This document shows positions 15,429-23,466 of a stretch of DNA of 49,427 bases, piece after piece (within the stretch, counting starts at the first letter, position 1; the number at the start of each line of letters is the position of its first letter). The stretch lies in contig JAOTWP010000014.1 of the NCBI GenBank assembly GCA_029862975.1, positions 1-49,427 of the forward strand, in the 5' to 3' direction. The translations under genes were made by a program, and so were the position numbers. This DNA comes from Acidobacteriota bacterium (lineage in GTDB: Bacteria > Acidobacteriota > Thermoanaerobaculia > Multivoradales > JAHEKO01). The notes under the pieces were generated by a model that did not search any database, was not told the DNA's origin, and was given only the letters and a program-made list of their open reading frames with translations.

Positions 15429-16478
15429 CTATTGAGTCTTGATTCTATACAACCGCAAGGACCGCGCCCGGATCGCCTCCGACACGTTGCGGTCCCGGGA
15501 CAGCTGCTGCAGGTGGCGTGCCGAGAGACGCGGCAGCAGCCGGATGCCGACGTTGACCGGCGTCCTGGGATTCTGACATAGGGCGAAAACGACGCTGTAG
15601 CGCCGGATCCAGTGCTTGGAGCTGGAGATGTGGCTCAGCACGTCGTCGACGACGACGCGGCTCAAGGCGATCCGCTCGACCTCGACCTCGGTGATCGGGC
15701 TGAACTTCAGGACCGCCAGCGCGACGTTGGCGTTCTGGTCGCGAATGAGGATCCTCCGCAGGAGCGGGGTGGCGCCGCGCGCCAGCTTCATTCGCACGGC
15801 GACGGGCAGGGTCCGGATCTTGATCTCGCTCGATCGCCACAGGCCCTCGAGCTCGGCGTCGGAGGACGTCTGCCTCTCGAGGGCCGAGAACTCCTCGCGG
15901 AGCCTGGCCACCTGCTCGTCGTCGGCGTCGTCCTCGTCGAGATCGAGCTCGGCGGTCTCGCCCCCGATCGAGGCTCCCCGCTCCCGGGGGAGGAGGTGCT
16001 CGCGGTACTCGGCGATCCTCCGCAGGGTGTAGGAGGAGGCGCGCGGGTTGGCGGCCAGCGCATCGAGAATCGCCGGCTGCTCGACAATGGCGTCCTGGCG
16101 GAAGAGGAGAACCTCCTGCTGTTGCTCCTCCAAGCTGCCGGCCATCGAGATCAGCAGGTCCCGCGGCACCTGCCGCAGCCGGAGGATGGACTCCACGATC
16201 ACCGGGTGGCTCGGGCGCGTCCCGAAGTAGCGCACGACCTCGATCTGCGAGCCCTCGTCGACGACCGTGGCCACGATCCTCGGATCGAGCTCGGCGAGGC
16301 TCTTCGTCGCGGCCTCGGCGATCGCCAGGTCGCCATCCTTCGTCAGCTCGACCTGCAACGCCAGGAGCTCGGGGAGGGGCAGGGGCGCCACACCCAGCGC
16401 CGCGAGGCGACGCAGCTCCGAGCTCGGACTCTCCAGGACTTTCTCGACGAAGGCGTCTGCGGCTTCGTCCGCGCTCAC
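15429..16478 (-). CDS. Uncharacterised helical-repeat protein in the RodZ-like operon
   Basis: A 349-residue protein with no signal peptide or membrane helix. I do not recognise a named family. It is rich in short helices with recurring LxxLA.NP/LS.. patterns (AILDALAANPRASSYTLRRIAEYREHLL, ALAVLKFSPITEVEVERIAL), like HEAT-type repeats. A very acidic linker at about 180-195 (DLDEDDADDEQ) divides it into two halves. The C-terminus is basic (ARSLRLYRIKTQ). The GTG start overlaps the RodZ-like gene's stop (TGA at 16475-16477 lies inside GTGAG), so translation is coupled. It probably acts as a cytoplasmic scaffold with the products of the neighbouring genes. Confidence 0.7.
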   Translation of the reverse strand: MSADEAADAFVEKVLESPSSELRRLAALGVAPLPLPELLALQVELTKDGDLAIAEAATKSLAELDPRIVATVVDEGSQIEVVRYFGTRPSHPVIVESILRLRQVPRDLLISMAGSLEEQQQEVLLFRQDAIVEQPAILDALAANPRASSYTLRRIAEYREHLLPRERGASIGGETAELDLDEDDADDEQVARLREEFSALERQTSSDAELEGLWRSSEIKIRTLPVAVRMKLARGATPLLRRILIRDQNANVALAVLKFSPITEVEVERIALSRVVVDDVLSHISSSKHWIRRYSVVFALCQNPRTPVNVGIRLLPRLSARHLQQLSRDRNVSEAIRARSLRLYRIKTQ

Positions 16479-17332
16479 TCAACGTCCTCGAGGTCGATCG
16501 CGATGTCCCGCGCCACCCTTCCCGGACGGTACTCCGGCAACGGATACGGCGCGCCGTTGACCTCGACGGCGACGCCCGACGGATTGCCCAGCGTGAGCTC
16601 CACCCGGCGTTCCGCGTCGATCTTCAGGGACTCGCCCTGGACGTGAAGCTCGCTCAGCCGCCGGCGGCCGTCGACCGAGGCCTCCACCCAGCAGTCTTCC
16701 GTGAAGTCGAGGGTGACGACCAGCGGCGCCGGCGGCAGCGCGGGCCGGGCGACGGGCGCCGGGGGCTCCGCGACCGGGGCTCGCGGCTCGTCCGCGCCCG
16801 GTCGAACCGCCGGCGCGACCTCCGGGGCCCTCGCGGCCTCGCCGGCCGCGGTCTCGCCAGCCGCGCTCTCGCCGGCCCCAGAGGCGCGGCGCTGCGACCG
16901 CTCCGCCCAGAACCCCGCGAGGCCGATGACCCCCACGAGCACCAGCAGAGCGGCGGCCAGGAGGATCCCCAGCGTCCACTCGAACGAGCTCCGGGGCGGC
17001 GGCGAGGCGGCGGCGCCGCCCGCCTCCGCGCCGTCCTCGCGAACCGCGCTCAGGTAGGAGTTGATCACCTCGTCGGGATCGAGGCCCACGTACTTGGCGT
17101 ATTCCCTCAGGAAGCCCTTGGCGAAGACCGGCGCCGGGAGCACGTCGAATCGCTCCTGCTCCAGCGCCTCGAGGTAGGTCTTGCTGATCTTCGTGACGTC
17201 CGAGATCTCCGCCAACGTCACCTCGCGAGCCTCGCGCTCGCGCCGCAGCCAGAGCCCGAACTCGCCGGGCCCGCGCTCCGCCGAACCCTCCCAGGGGGCC
17301 TGCCGGCCCACCTTGCGGTCACCCTCGTTCAT
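16475..17332 (-). CDS. RodZ-like membrane-anchored helix-turn-helix protein
   Basis: 285 residues in the RodZ layout. A cytoplasmic HTH of the Xre type (about 22-95, LRREREAREVTLAEISDVTKIS and YAKYVGLDPDEVINSYL) is followed by a linker, one membrane helix (about 120-142), an Ala/Pro-rich periplasmic linker and a C-terminal beta domain (about 210-285, LDFTEDCWVEASVDGRRR) like DUF4115. RodZ links MreB filaments to the elongation machinery. The HTH here usually binds MreB rather than DNA. The ATG at 17332 faces the GreA-like gene across about 100 bp that must contain both promoters. mreB itself is not in the window. Confidence 0.85.
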   Translation of the reverse strand: MNEGDRKVGRQAPWEGSAERGPGEFGLWLRREREAREVTLAEISDVTKISKTYLEALEQERFDVLPAPVFAKGFLREYAKYVGLDPDEVINSYLSAVREDGAEAGGAAASPPPRSSFEWTLGILLAAALLVLVGVIGLAGFWAERSQRRASGAGESAAGETAAGEAARAPEVAPAVRPGADEPRAPVAEPPAPVARPALPPAPLVVTLDFTEDCWVEASVDGRRRLSELHVQGESLKIDAERRVELTLGNPSGVAVEVNGAPYPLPEYRPGRVARDIAIDLEDVE

Positions 17333-17434
17333 CGGATCGATCCCACGGCGGCGCCGGCGCGGGCGCAAGAACCCTCTGGAGAACGTAGAATCCCAGACTC
17401 GCCGGACGGCGGGCAACCTCGAGCCGAGTCTGAC

Positions 17435-19519
17435 ATGACGATTCCAAGAACTCTCAGGAAGTATATCGAAGCCGGGCGGCTCGACGAGGTCGAGAGCGCC
17501 TGGCTCGGGCATCTCGAGACCGACCTGGACGACATCCAGTTCTTCGTCGCCGGCGCCCGCGCCCTCAAAGGCGCCGGCGAGAGCGAGCTGGCGGCCATGC
17601 TGCTGGAGCTGCTCGACGAGGAGCTGCGCGCCGCCGAGGCCCGCGAGCATCGTCTGACCCTGCTCCGGGAGGTCGGGCTCCTGATGCTCGAGCCGGCCGA
17701 GCTGCACCGGCGGATCCTCGAGATCCTGCGCGCGATCTACCGGGGCCTGCCCAGCCTCGAGGGATTCCTCGAGCAGGTCGGGCTCCACCGCGCGGTCGAG
17801 GACATCCCCAAGACCTGGCTGAAGGTCGCGGCCCTGCGGGCCGTCATGCAGTTCGAGAAGGGGTCGATCGTCTGGATGAAGGGCAAGGGGGCGGGGCGGG
17901 TCACCGAGGTCAACTTCGAGCTCGAGAGCTTCCGGATCGACTTCGAGCGCAGCCCCGGCCTGCGGGTAGGGTTCGGCGGCGCCGCCAAGCTGCTGCGCGC
18001 CCTCCCCTCGACCCACGTGCTGCGCCGCAAGATCGAGGATCCGCAGAGCCTGATCGCCCTCAAGGCCAGCGACCCCGGGGAGCTGCTGCTCCTGACCCTG
18101 CGCAGCTACGACGAGCCGCGCAGCGCCTCCGAGATCCGGGACAGCCTGGCCGGCGTCGTGGACGCGGCGGAATGGAGCTCGTTCTGGAGCGCGGCCCGCA
18201 AGAACCCGCAGGTGGTCACCGAGGGCCAGGGAGCGCGCCAGCGCTACCGCGCTCTGGCCTCGATGGAGGACGCCGAGGAGGCGGTCCTCGCGGCCTTCGA
18301 CGCGGCCGAGCCCGGCCTCAAGCTCGAGATCTACCGGCGCAACGCGGATCGCAGCGATGATCTCCGCGCCCACCTCGCCGAGCGGCTCGTCGCCCTCGCC
18401 GAGGCCAGCCCGAAGGAAGAGCTCGAGCTCCGTTTCGCCGTCGCGACCGCCCTGCGCGACGCTCCGGAGCTGCCGCCGGACGCCCCCTGGCTGCCCGCCG
18501 CCGAGATCTCCGAGGCTCCCGACGCCGCGGCCCTGCTGGCCACTCTCGACGATCGCACCCTGCGCGAGAGCGCCCTTGCGCTGGTGCGCGAGCGCCGCCC
18601 CGACTGGGTCGACGTCTACGAACGGCGGCTGGAGCGGGAGGAGGATCCCCGGCTGCTGAGCGCGGTCGCCGACGCGTTGACGGCGGCGGCGCCGGAGCGC
18701 CTGACCGCCTTCTACGACCGCGTCCTCGGCCAGCCCCGGAAGTTTCCCGCCGCGTTCGCGTGGATGGCCGAGCGCGCCCAGGGGGATCCGGTTCTGCTCG
18801 ACCGCAAGCCGCTGCGCTTCGCTCAGGCGCTGCTCGCCACGACCCAGCCCCGCGAGCTCGAGCCCTACCGCGGGCGGTTGCGCAAGGTCCTGGAGGACGG
18901 CGGACCGATCGCCCAGCTGCTGCAGCGCATCGCGCCGGACCAGGCCGCCCTCGCGGAGGAGACGCTCAGGCGCTCGAACCTGGAGGAGTACCTGCTCGCC
19001 CCCCTGATCGGCGCCCTCCACGTGCGCTTCCCCGAGCGGCGCGAGGCCCGGGAGACCCCGCTCTACGCCACCGAGGAGTCGATCGCAGCGCGCCTGGCCG
19101 AGCTCAAAGAGCTGCGCGAGGTCGAGATTCCCGCCAACCGCCGGGCCATCGCGGAGGCCCGCGAGCTCGGCGACCTGCGCGAGAACTTCGAGTACAAGGC
19201 CGCGCGTCAACGCCACGAGTACCTCGCCGCCCGCCAGGCGGTCCTGCAGCGCGACCTCCATCGCGCCCAGCCGATGGACCTGAGCCGGCAGGACGCCGAC
19301 GAGGTCCGGGTGGCGTCCCGGGTCACCGTCCGGTCGGGCGGCGCCGGGACCCGGACGCTGCTGATCCTCGGCCCCTGGGAAAGCGACCCCGATCGCGACG
19401 TCGTCTCCTACGACTCCGACCTGGCGCAGCGCCTCCTCGGCCTGCCGGTGGGAGCGACCGTCGACTTCGCAGACTCGACCCTGGAGATCGTGGCGATCGA
19501 GCCCTGGCAGGGCGGTTAG
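17435..19519 (+). CDS. Long GreA/GreB-domain protein with a large N-terminal extension
   Basis: 694 residues, against about 158 for ordinary GreA. Only the last 145 residues are GreA-like. A coiled coil (about 550-610) carries the tip ARELGDLRENFEY with Asp580 and Glu583 equivalent to the catalytic Asp41/Glu44 of E. coli GreA. An FKBP-like C-terminal domain ends VVSYDSDLAQRLLGLPVGATVDF. It therefore keeps the residues needed to stimulate RNA cleavage by backtracked polymerase. The first 550 residues are mostly helical and acidic and not recognised. Chlamydial GreA is also a long form of about 700 residues, so the architecture is known but its extension is uncharacterised. TAGAAT at 17386-17391 may be its -10 box. 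Confidence 0.85.
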   Translation: MTIPRTLRKYIEAGRLDEVESAWLGHLETDLDDIQFFVAGARALKGAGESELAAMLLELLDEELRAAEAREHRLTLLREVGLLMLEPAELHRRILEILRAIYRGLPSLEGFLEQVGLHRAVEDIPKTWLKVAALRAVMQFEKGSIVWMKGKGAGRVTEVNFELESFRIDFERSPGLRVGFGGAAKLLRALPSTHVLRRKIEDPQSLIALKASDPGELLLLTLRSYDEPRSASEIRDSLAGVVDAAEWSSFWSAARKNPQVVTEGQGARQRYRALASMEDAEEAVLAAFDAAEPGLKLEIYRRNADRSDDLRAHLAERLVALAEASPKEELELRFAVATALRDAPELPPDAPWLPAAEISEAPDAAALLATLDDRTLRESALALVRERRPDWVDVYERRLEREEDPRLLSAVADALTAAAPERLTAFYDRVLGQPRKFPAAFAWMAERAQGDPVLLDRKPLRFAQALLATTQPRELEPYRGRLRKVLEDGGPIAQLLQRIAPDQAALAEETLRRSNLEEYLLAPLIGALHVRFPERREARETPLYATEESIAARLAELKELREVEIPANRRAIAEARELGDLRENFEYKAARQRHEYLAARQAVLQRDLHRAQPMDLSRQDADEVRVASRVTVRSGGAGTRTLLILGPWESDPDRDVVSYDSDLAQRLLGLPVGATVDFADSTLEIVAIEPWQGG

Positions 19520-19522
19520 GCG

Positions 19523-19571
19523 GCCCGGATCGCCCGCCCGGATGGCCCGCCGGATCGCCAGCCGGGATCCC
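19523..19571. repeat. Short direct repeats between convergent genes
   Basis: Four imperfect copies of a 12-13-bp unit GCCCGGATCGCCC follow one another (starting at 19523, 19536, 19549 and 19561). The last runs into the stop of the next gene. They fill the whole 51-bp gap between the GreA-like gene and the membrane-protein gene. Confidence 0.65.
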
Positions 19572-20167
19572 TAGCGCCGCCGGCGGTTGGCCCGGACGGC
19601 AAGCCCGATCGCCAGGTTGCCCAGGCCCGTGGCGGCGGCGAACCAGGCGAGACCGTCCTGGCCGGGCCACAGCGCGCCCAGTCCCGCCAGCTGGTAGATC
19701 CAGCCCGCTCGCCGGAACGGGGGAAACGCCAGCCCGCCCAGCATCAGGAAGGAGTGCCCCAGGACGAGAAGCCACACCCCGGGCAGCGCGTCGAAGTGGC
19801 CCCACCAGATCAGCGCCCCGGAAACGGCCGCCGCGACGAAGGACAGGTTGGCCTGCGAGCGCAGGACCCAGGTCGCGAGCGTCGTCCGCTCCACGGCGGC
19901 ACCGGCCCGCACCACCCACATCTCGAGGCCGCCACCGGCCGCGATCGCCGCGCACCAGCCAATGATCGCCCCCGAAGGCCCGTAGCGCGCCAGGAGCGGG
20001 CGGGTAAGGAGGGCGATCGCGGGCAGGAGCACCGCCCACGCCCACCACGACCACGGGGAGCGCGTGAACGGACCCGCGGCGCTCCCGAAGATCTGCCGCA
20101 CGGCCTCGAGATCGTCGACCGGCTCCCGCTCCGGCCCCCGGAAGATCGGGTCGTACTCAGAGCCCAT
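19571..20167 (-). CDS. Hypothetical membrane protein downstream of the sigma/anti-sigma pair
   Basis: 198 residues, not recognised. A 35-residue acidic cytoplasmic head (EYDPIFRGPEREPVDDLEAV) is followed by about five hydrophobic segments rich in Trp, Ala and Gly (SWWAWAVLLPAIALL, GAIIGWCAAIAAGGG, VWLLVLGHSFLMLGGLAF) and a basic tail RANRRRR. It resembles small polytopic proteins often annotated as conserved membrane proteins. It lies 54 bp after the anti-sigma gene on the same strand and could belong to the stress regulon that the sigma factor controls. No enzyme motif is visible. Confidence 0.65.
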   Translation of the reverse strand: MGSEYDPIFRGPEREPVDDLEAVRQIFGSAAGPFTRSPWSWWAWAVLLPAIALLTRPLLARYGPSGAIIGWCAAIAAGGGLEMWVVRAGAAVERTTLATWVLRSQANLSFVAAAVSGALIWWGHFDALPGVWLLVLGHSFLMLGGLAFPPFRRAGWIYQLAGLGALWPGQDGLAWFAAATGLGNLAIGLAVRANRRRR

Positions 20168-20221
20168 GGCTCGACTCGGGCGCGAGGAAAAGCCGTTGCG
20201 CGGCTGGGGCGGCGGCGCGCA

Positions 20222-20875
20222 TCAGGGCTCGTTGGCCGGCCGGCCGGAAGCCACCGCGGACTCGAAGACCAGGACGACCACCTCGCCGTCGAGCTCGACG
20301 ACGACCGTGCCGAGCTCGACCAGGGGCGCGAGCTCCGGCCGCTGCCGCGCCCACTCGGCGGCGTCGGCGGCGGCCACCACGATTCTCGCGGCCTCGTCGA
20401 GCCGCGCGGGGTCGAGACCGGCCTCGACCCAGCGCCCGCCGTGGCGCGACAGCTGCCGGCCGGCGACGATCCTCGTGTCCGGGGCGGTCACGTAGACGGG
20501 CTCGCGAGCCCGCTCGAACCGGGCCAGCCCGTTGGCTAGCACGTACAGCATCGCCGCCAGGGCCAGGACCACCGCGAAGGGGGTGAGCAGCCCCGGGCCG
20601 GCGGTCCAGCTCCGCAACCGCCCCTCCACCCGTCCCCAGAGGCCGGTCGCCTCCCCCTCGAGCGCCACCCGGCGCCGCACCAGCTCGCCGAGGTGGGCGG
20701 GAGGCGCGGTCTCCGCCAGCCGGCCGAGGGAGCCGCGCACGCGGCCGAGCCCCTCGTAGATCTCCCGGACCTCGTGGCTTTCCGCGAGCCACTCCTCGAC
20801 CCGTTGGCGCTCGCCGGGCGTCACCTCGCCGTCGAGGAAGCGGGACAAGAGCTCCACGGTGGCTTCGTGATTCAC
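20222..20875 (-). CDS. Anti-sigma factor-like membrane protein
   Basis: 217 residues. The N-terminal 80 residues (ATVELLSRFLDGEVTPGERQRVEEWLAES) have the helical layout of anti-sigma domains, in which LDGEL/V is very typical. One membrane helix (about 96-113, LLTPFAVVLALAAMLYVL) leads to a 100-residue extracytoplasmic domain with no recognised fold. The zinc motif HxxxCxxC of the ZAS family is absent, so this is a zinc-free type like RseA. The ATG overlaps the sigma gene's stop (20872-20875), which couples synthesis of the two. It should hold the ECF sigma factor at the membrane until a signal causes release. Confidence 0.75.
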   Translation of the reverse strand: MNHEATVELLSRFLDGEVTPGERQRVEEWLAESHEVREIYEGLGRVRGSLGRLAETAPPAHLGELVRRRVALEGEATGLWGRVEGRLRSWTAGPGLLTPFAVVLALAAMLYVLANGLARFERAREPVYVTAPDTRIVAGRQLSRHGGRWVEAGLDPARLDEAARIVVAAADAAEWARQRPELAPLVELGTVVVELDGEVVVLVFESAVASGRPANEP

Positions 20876-21534
20876 GACGATCCCCTCTCGAGCTCCAGCC
20901 GCAGGCGATCGCGACCCCGCGCGATGCGCGAGCGCACGGTGCCGAGGCGCACGCCGGCGACGGTGGCGATCTCCTCGTAGCTGAGCCCGCAGACGTCCCG
21001 CAGGACGACGGCCTCGCGGAATGCGAGCGGCAGACGGTTCAGCGCCCGGCCGACCGTCTCCGCCGCTTCCCGCCGCCGCAGCCGGCCCTGCGGGCCCTCG
21101 GCGGCGCTCGGCACGCGCTCCAGCCGCCCTTCCTCGACGGCGACGAAGGCCCGCTCGCGGCGCGAGCGCCGGGCGAGGCGGCTTCGACAGCAGTTGATCG
21201 CGACCCTGTAGACCCAGGTCTTGAGGCTCGACCGGCCCTGGTAGCCCCGCAGGTGCCTGAAGATGCGCAGGAAGATCTCCTGGCTCAGGTCTTCCGCCAG
21301 CGCGTCGTCGCCCGACATCCGGCGGGCGATCTGGAAGACGAGGCCGCTGAACCGCGCGTACACCTCGTCGAAGGCCTCGGGATCGCCGTAGGCGTGGCGG
21401 GCGACGAGCTCGCGATCGTGGCGCACGGCCTCCGCCGCCAGGGCCGTCATCGTTTGCGCTCGCCGGTCATCGCCTGGGTCGTCCTTCCCCGCGGGGCTCT
21501 CACCGCGGGGGTCCTCCCTGTTCTCTTTGGACAC
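20872..21534 (-). CDS. ECF RNA polymerase sigma factor (RpoE-like)
   Basis: 220 residues. Region 2 (about 50-115) contains YARFSGLVFQIARRMSGDDALAEDLSQEIFLRIFRHL and the -10 recognition helix SLKTWVYRVAINCCRSRL. Region 4 (about 155-212) has LPLAFREAVVLRDVCGLSYEEIATVAG, then VRLGTVRSRIARGRDRLR, the helix-turn-helix that reads -35 boxes. No region 1.1 or 3, so it is group 4. The first 30 residues are polar and may be disordered. GTG at 21534 has GAGGT upstream, but an ATG at codon 29 is a serious alternative. It is co-transcribed with the anti-sigma gene. Confidence 0.9.
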   Translation of the reverse strand: MSKENREDPRGESPAGKDDPGDDRRAQTMTALAAEAVRHDRELVARHAYGDPEAFDEVYARFSGLVFQIARRMSGDDALAEDLSQEIFLRIFRHLRGYQGRSSLKTWVYRVAINCCRSRLARRSRRERAFVAVEEGRLERVPSAAEGPQGRLRRREAAETVGRALNRLPLAFREAVVLRDVCGLSYEEIATVAGVRLGTVRSRIARGRDRLRLELERGSS

Positions 21535-21601
21535 CGCGACCTCGCTTCGCGTTCCCGCCGCCCGCGTCGGGGCGCCCGGCGCCGTCGTTTCACGAGGCGC
21601 C

Positions 21602-23386
21602 TCACGGCGCCAGCGGCGCGGGCCTCTCGGCGCTGCCGTAGTAGCTCAGGATGCCCTGGACCACCGCCTGCGCCACCTGCTGGCGAAACCGCCTCGTCTG
21701 GATCAGGCCGCGGTCCTCCGCGTTGTTGAGGTTGCAGACTTCGAGCATCAGCTGCGCCGGCACTTCACTGTAGCGCAGCACCGCCGGGACCCAGGCCTGG
21801 CGGCGACTCCGGACCACCCGGTTGCGCACCGGCTTGTCCGGATGGACCTCGAGGCCGGCGACGGTGAAGGCGTCGATGAACTCCTGCGCGAGCTGGCGCG
21901 ACAGCCCCTCGCTGCGCTCGAGCTCGGAGCGGGCGAAGCTGACGCTCGGCTGCTCCCGTACCTCGCGCCGCTGCGCGTAGACGGCGCCGCTCTTGCCGTA
22001 GCTGCCGCCACGGTAGAGGGCGCCGGGAACGTAGGCCATCGCCCCGCGCAACGACGGGTGCAGCGAGTCCGCGTGGACGGAGACGAACACCACCTTTCCG
22101 GAATCGCCGCTCTTCGCCACCGCCCGCCGGAAGAGGCTGTTGGTCAGGTACCAGCGCAGGTTCACGCCGGTGCTCGAGTCCTCGATCGGGTAGACCGGGG
22201 TGGTCAAGACCCGGTGCTCGCGGTTGTACGGAAGCCGGTCCAGGTCCGGCGGCGACGATCCGTTGCCGTCGTCGGTCGTCATGTGCACCCCCGCCGCGGT
22301 GGTCTCCTCGAGCAGCTCCCGGATCCGCAGGACGATGTCGTAGACGTGGACGCTCTCCCAGACGCCCTGGAAGGACGCGCCCACGTCCCGCCCGCCGTGC
22401 CCGGCGTCGAGGATGACGGTGACGCCCTGCAGGCGGCGCGCCTCCACCGGGTTGCTGTAGCGACCGCTGGCGAGCAGGCTCTCCTCGTACTGGCGGCGGG
22501 CCGGGTGTCCGGCGGGCAGGTACTCGGGAAGGAGCACGGCCAGCGGGATCTTCACCTCGTACCCGACCGGGATGTCGGTCACGTCGCCGATCCCGCTGCG
22601 CGCGGCGATCTCCGCGGCGAGCGCGTTCACGTCCTCGGCGAACACGAGCCCGGCAAAGCGCGCGGCGACGCTCGAATAGAGCGCCTCGCCGGGCTTCAGG
22701 CGGTAGACCGCGTACTCGCCTTCGGCGTCCTCGCCGTAGCGCAGCGCATAGGCGGAGCCCTCCGGCAGGACCTGCCGCAGCGCGGGGCGCAGCAGGCGGG
22801 CCGGGATCAGCACGACCTGGCCGGGCTCGAGGTGCTCGTCCGCCAGGCCGTTCGCCTCCCGCAGCGCCTGGTAGTTGCCACCCCGCCCCGTGAACCACTC
22901 GGCGACCCGCCACAGACTCTCGTTCTTCTCGGACCGATGCGCGACGACGTGATGCTGCCACCCCTCGGCCACCCCCCGGTCGGCGGCGAACAGGGCCAGC
23001 GTCACTTCGAGCTGGCGTTCCGGGCGCAGGTAGGCGAACGGGATCCGGTACTCGACGCCGCGCAGCAGCCGCCGGCCGTCATTGGCCTCCTGGACGGCCG
23101 CGGCGACGCTCGTCGTCCCGCAGTACTTGTCGACGTAGGCGAGCCAGCCCTCACCGCGCTCGGGCGCGGCCACCAGGTACATGTCCAGCTTGTCGTCGAG
23201 CACCGCCGCCGCGCCGTCCGCCAGCCGGACGCTCGTGGCCATCGCCGCCAGGCGGGTGGCGCCGCACAGGAGGGCGCCGCACAGGAGACAGACGGCCGGG
23301 AACGCGGCAGAGCGCCCCCTTCGCGACCGCGGCAAGGCGCTCCTACGACCAGAGATTTCCCTTATCCGATCGGCAGTTAGCGGCAT
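21602..23386 (-). CDS. N-acetylmuramoyl-L-alanine amidase (Amidase_3) with LysM-like region
   Basis: 594 residues with a basic N-terminus and a hydrophobic export segment (about 28-48). The middle holds a LysM-like region (ESLWRVAEWFTGRGGNYQALREANG, then LEPGQVVLIPARL). The C-terminal amidase begins near 345 with VILDAGHGGRDVGA (zinc His and nearby residues), continues with FVSVHADSLH (second His) and ends with LEVCNLNN, which carries the catalytic Glu. It should cut the bond between muramic acid and the stem peptide during division or wall turnover. The LysM-like part would bring it to peptidoglycan. It is divergent from the cca-like gene over 80 bp. TAGAAT 13 bp from the ATG may be a -10 box. 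Confidence 0.87.
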   Translation of the reverse strand: MPLTADRIREISGRRSALPRSRRGRSAAFPAVCLLCGALLCGATRLAAMATSVRLADGAAAVLDDKLDMYLVAAPERGEGWLAYVDKYCGTTSVAAAVQEANDGRRLLRGVEYRIPFAYLRPERQLEVTLALFAADRGVAEGWQHHVVAHRSEKNESLWRVAEWFTGRGGNYQALREANGLADEHLEPGQVVLIPARLLRPALRQVLPEGSAYALRYGEDAEGEYAVYRLKPGEALYSSVAARFAGLVFAEDVNALAAEIAARSGIGDVTDIPVGYEVKIPLAVLLPEYLPAGHPARRQYEESLLASGRYSNPVEARRLQGVTVILDAGHGGRDVGASFQGVWESVHVYDIVLRIRELLEETTAAGVHMTTDDGNGSSPPDLDRLPYNREHRVLTTPVYPIEDSSTGVNLRWYLTNSLFRRAVAKSGDSGKVVFVSVHADSLHPSLRGAMAYVPGALYRGGSYGKSGAVYAQRREVREQPSVSFARSELERSEGLSRQLAQEFIDAFTVAGLEVHPDKPVRNRVVRSRRQAWVPAVLRYSEVPAQLMLEVCNLNNAEDRGLIQTRRFRQQVAQAVVQGILSYYGSAERPAPLAP

Positions 23387-23466
23387 CGTCCCGACCCGGA
23401 TTCTAGCAGTCGACGGGCTCCCCGGCGGAAGGATACCGGATCGCGGCGGCCGCGGGACGACGTAGG

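Noticed and set aside
21525-21560. GGAAC followed 18 bp later by GTC on the reverse strand, as an autoregulated ECF promoter
   Set aside because: Such short motifs are frequent in this composition, and the spacing would place the start inside the chosen coding start; it would need an ATG at codon 29 to be useful.
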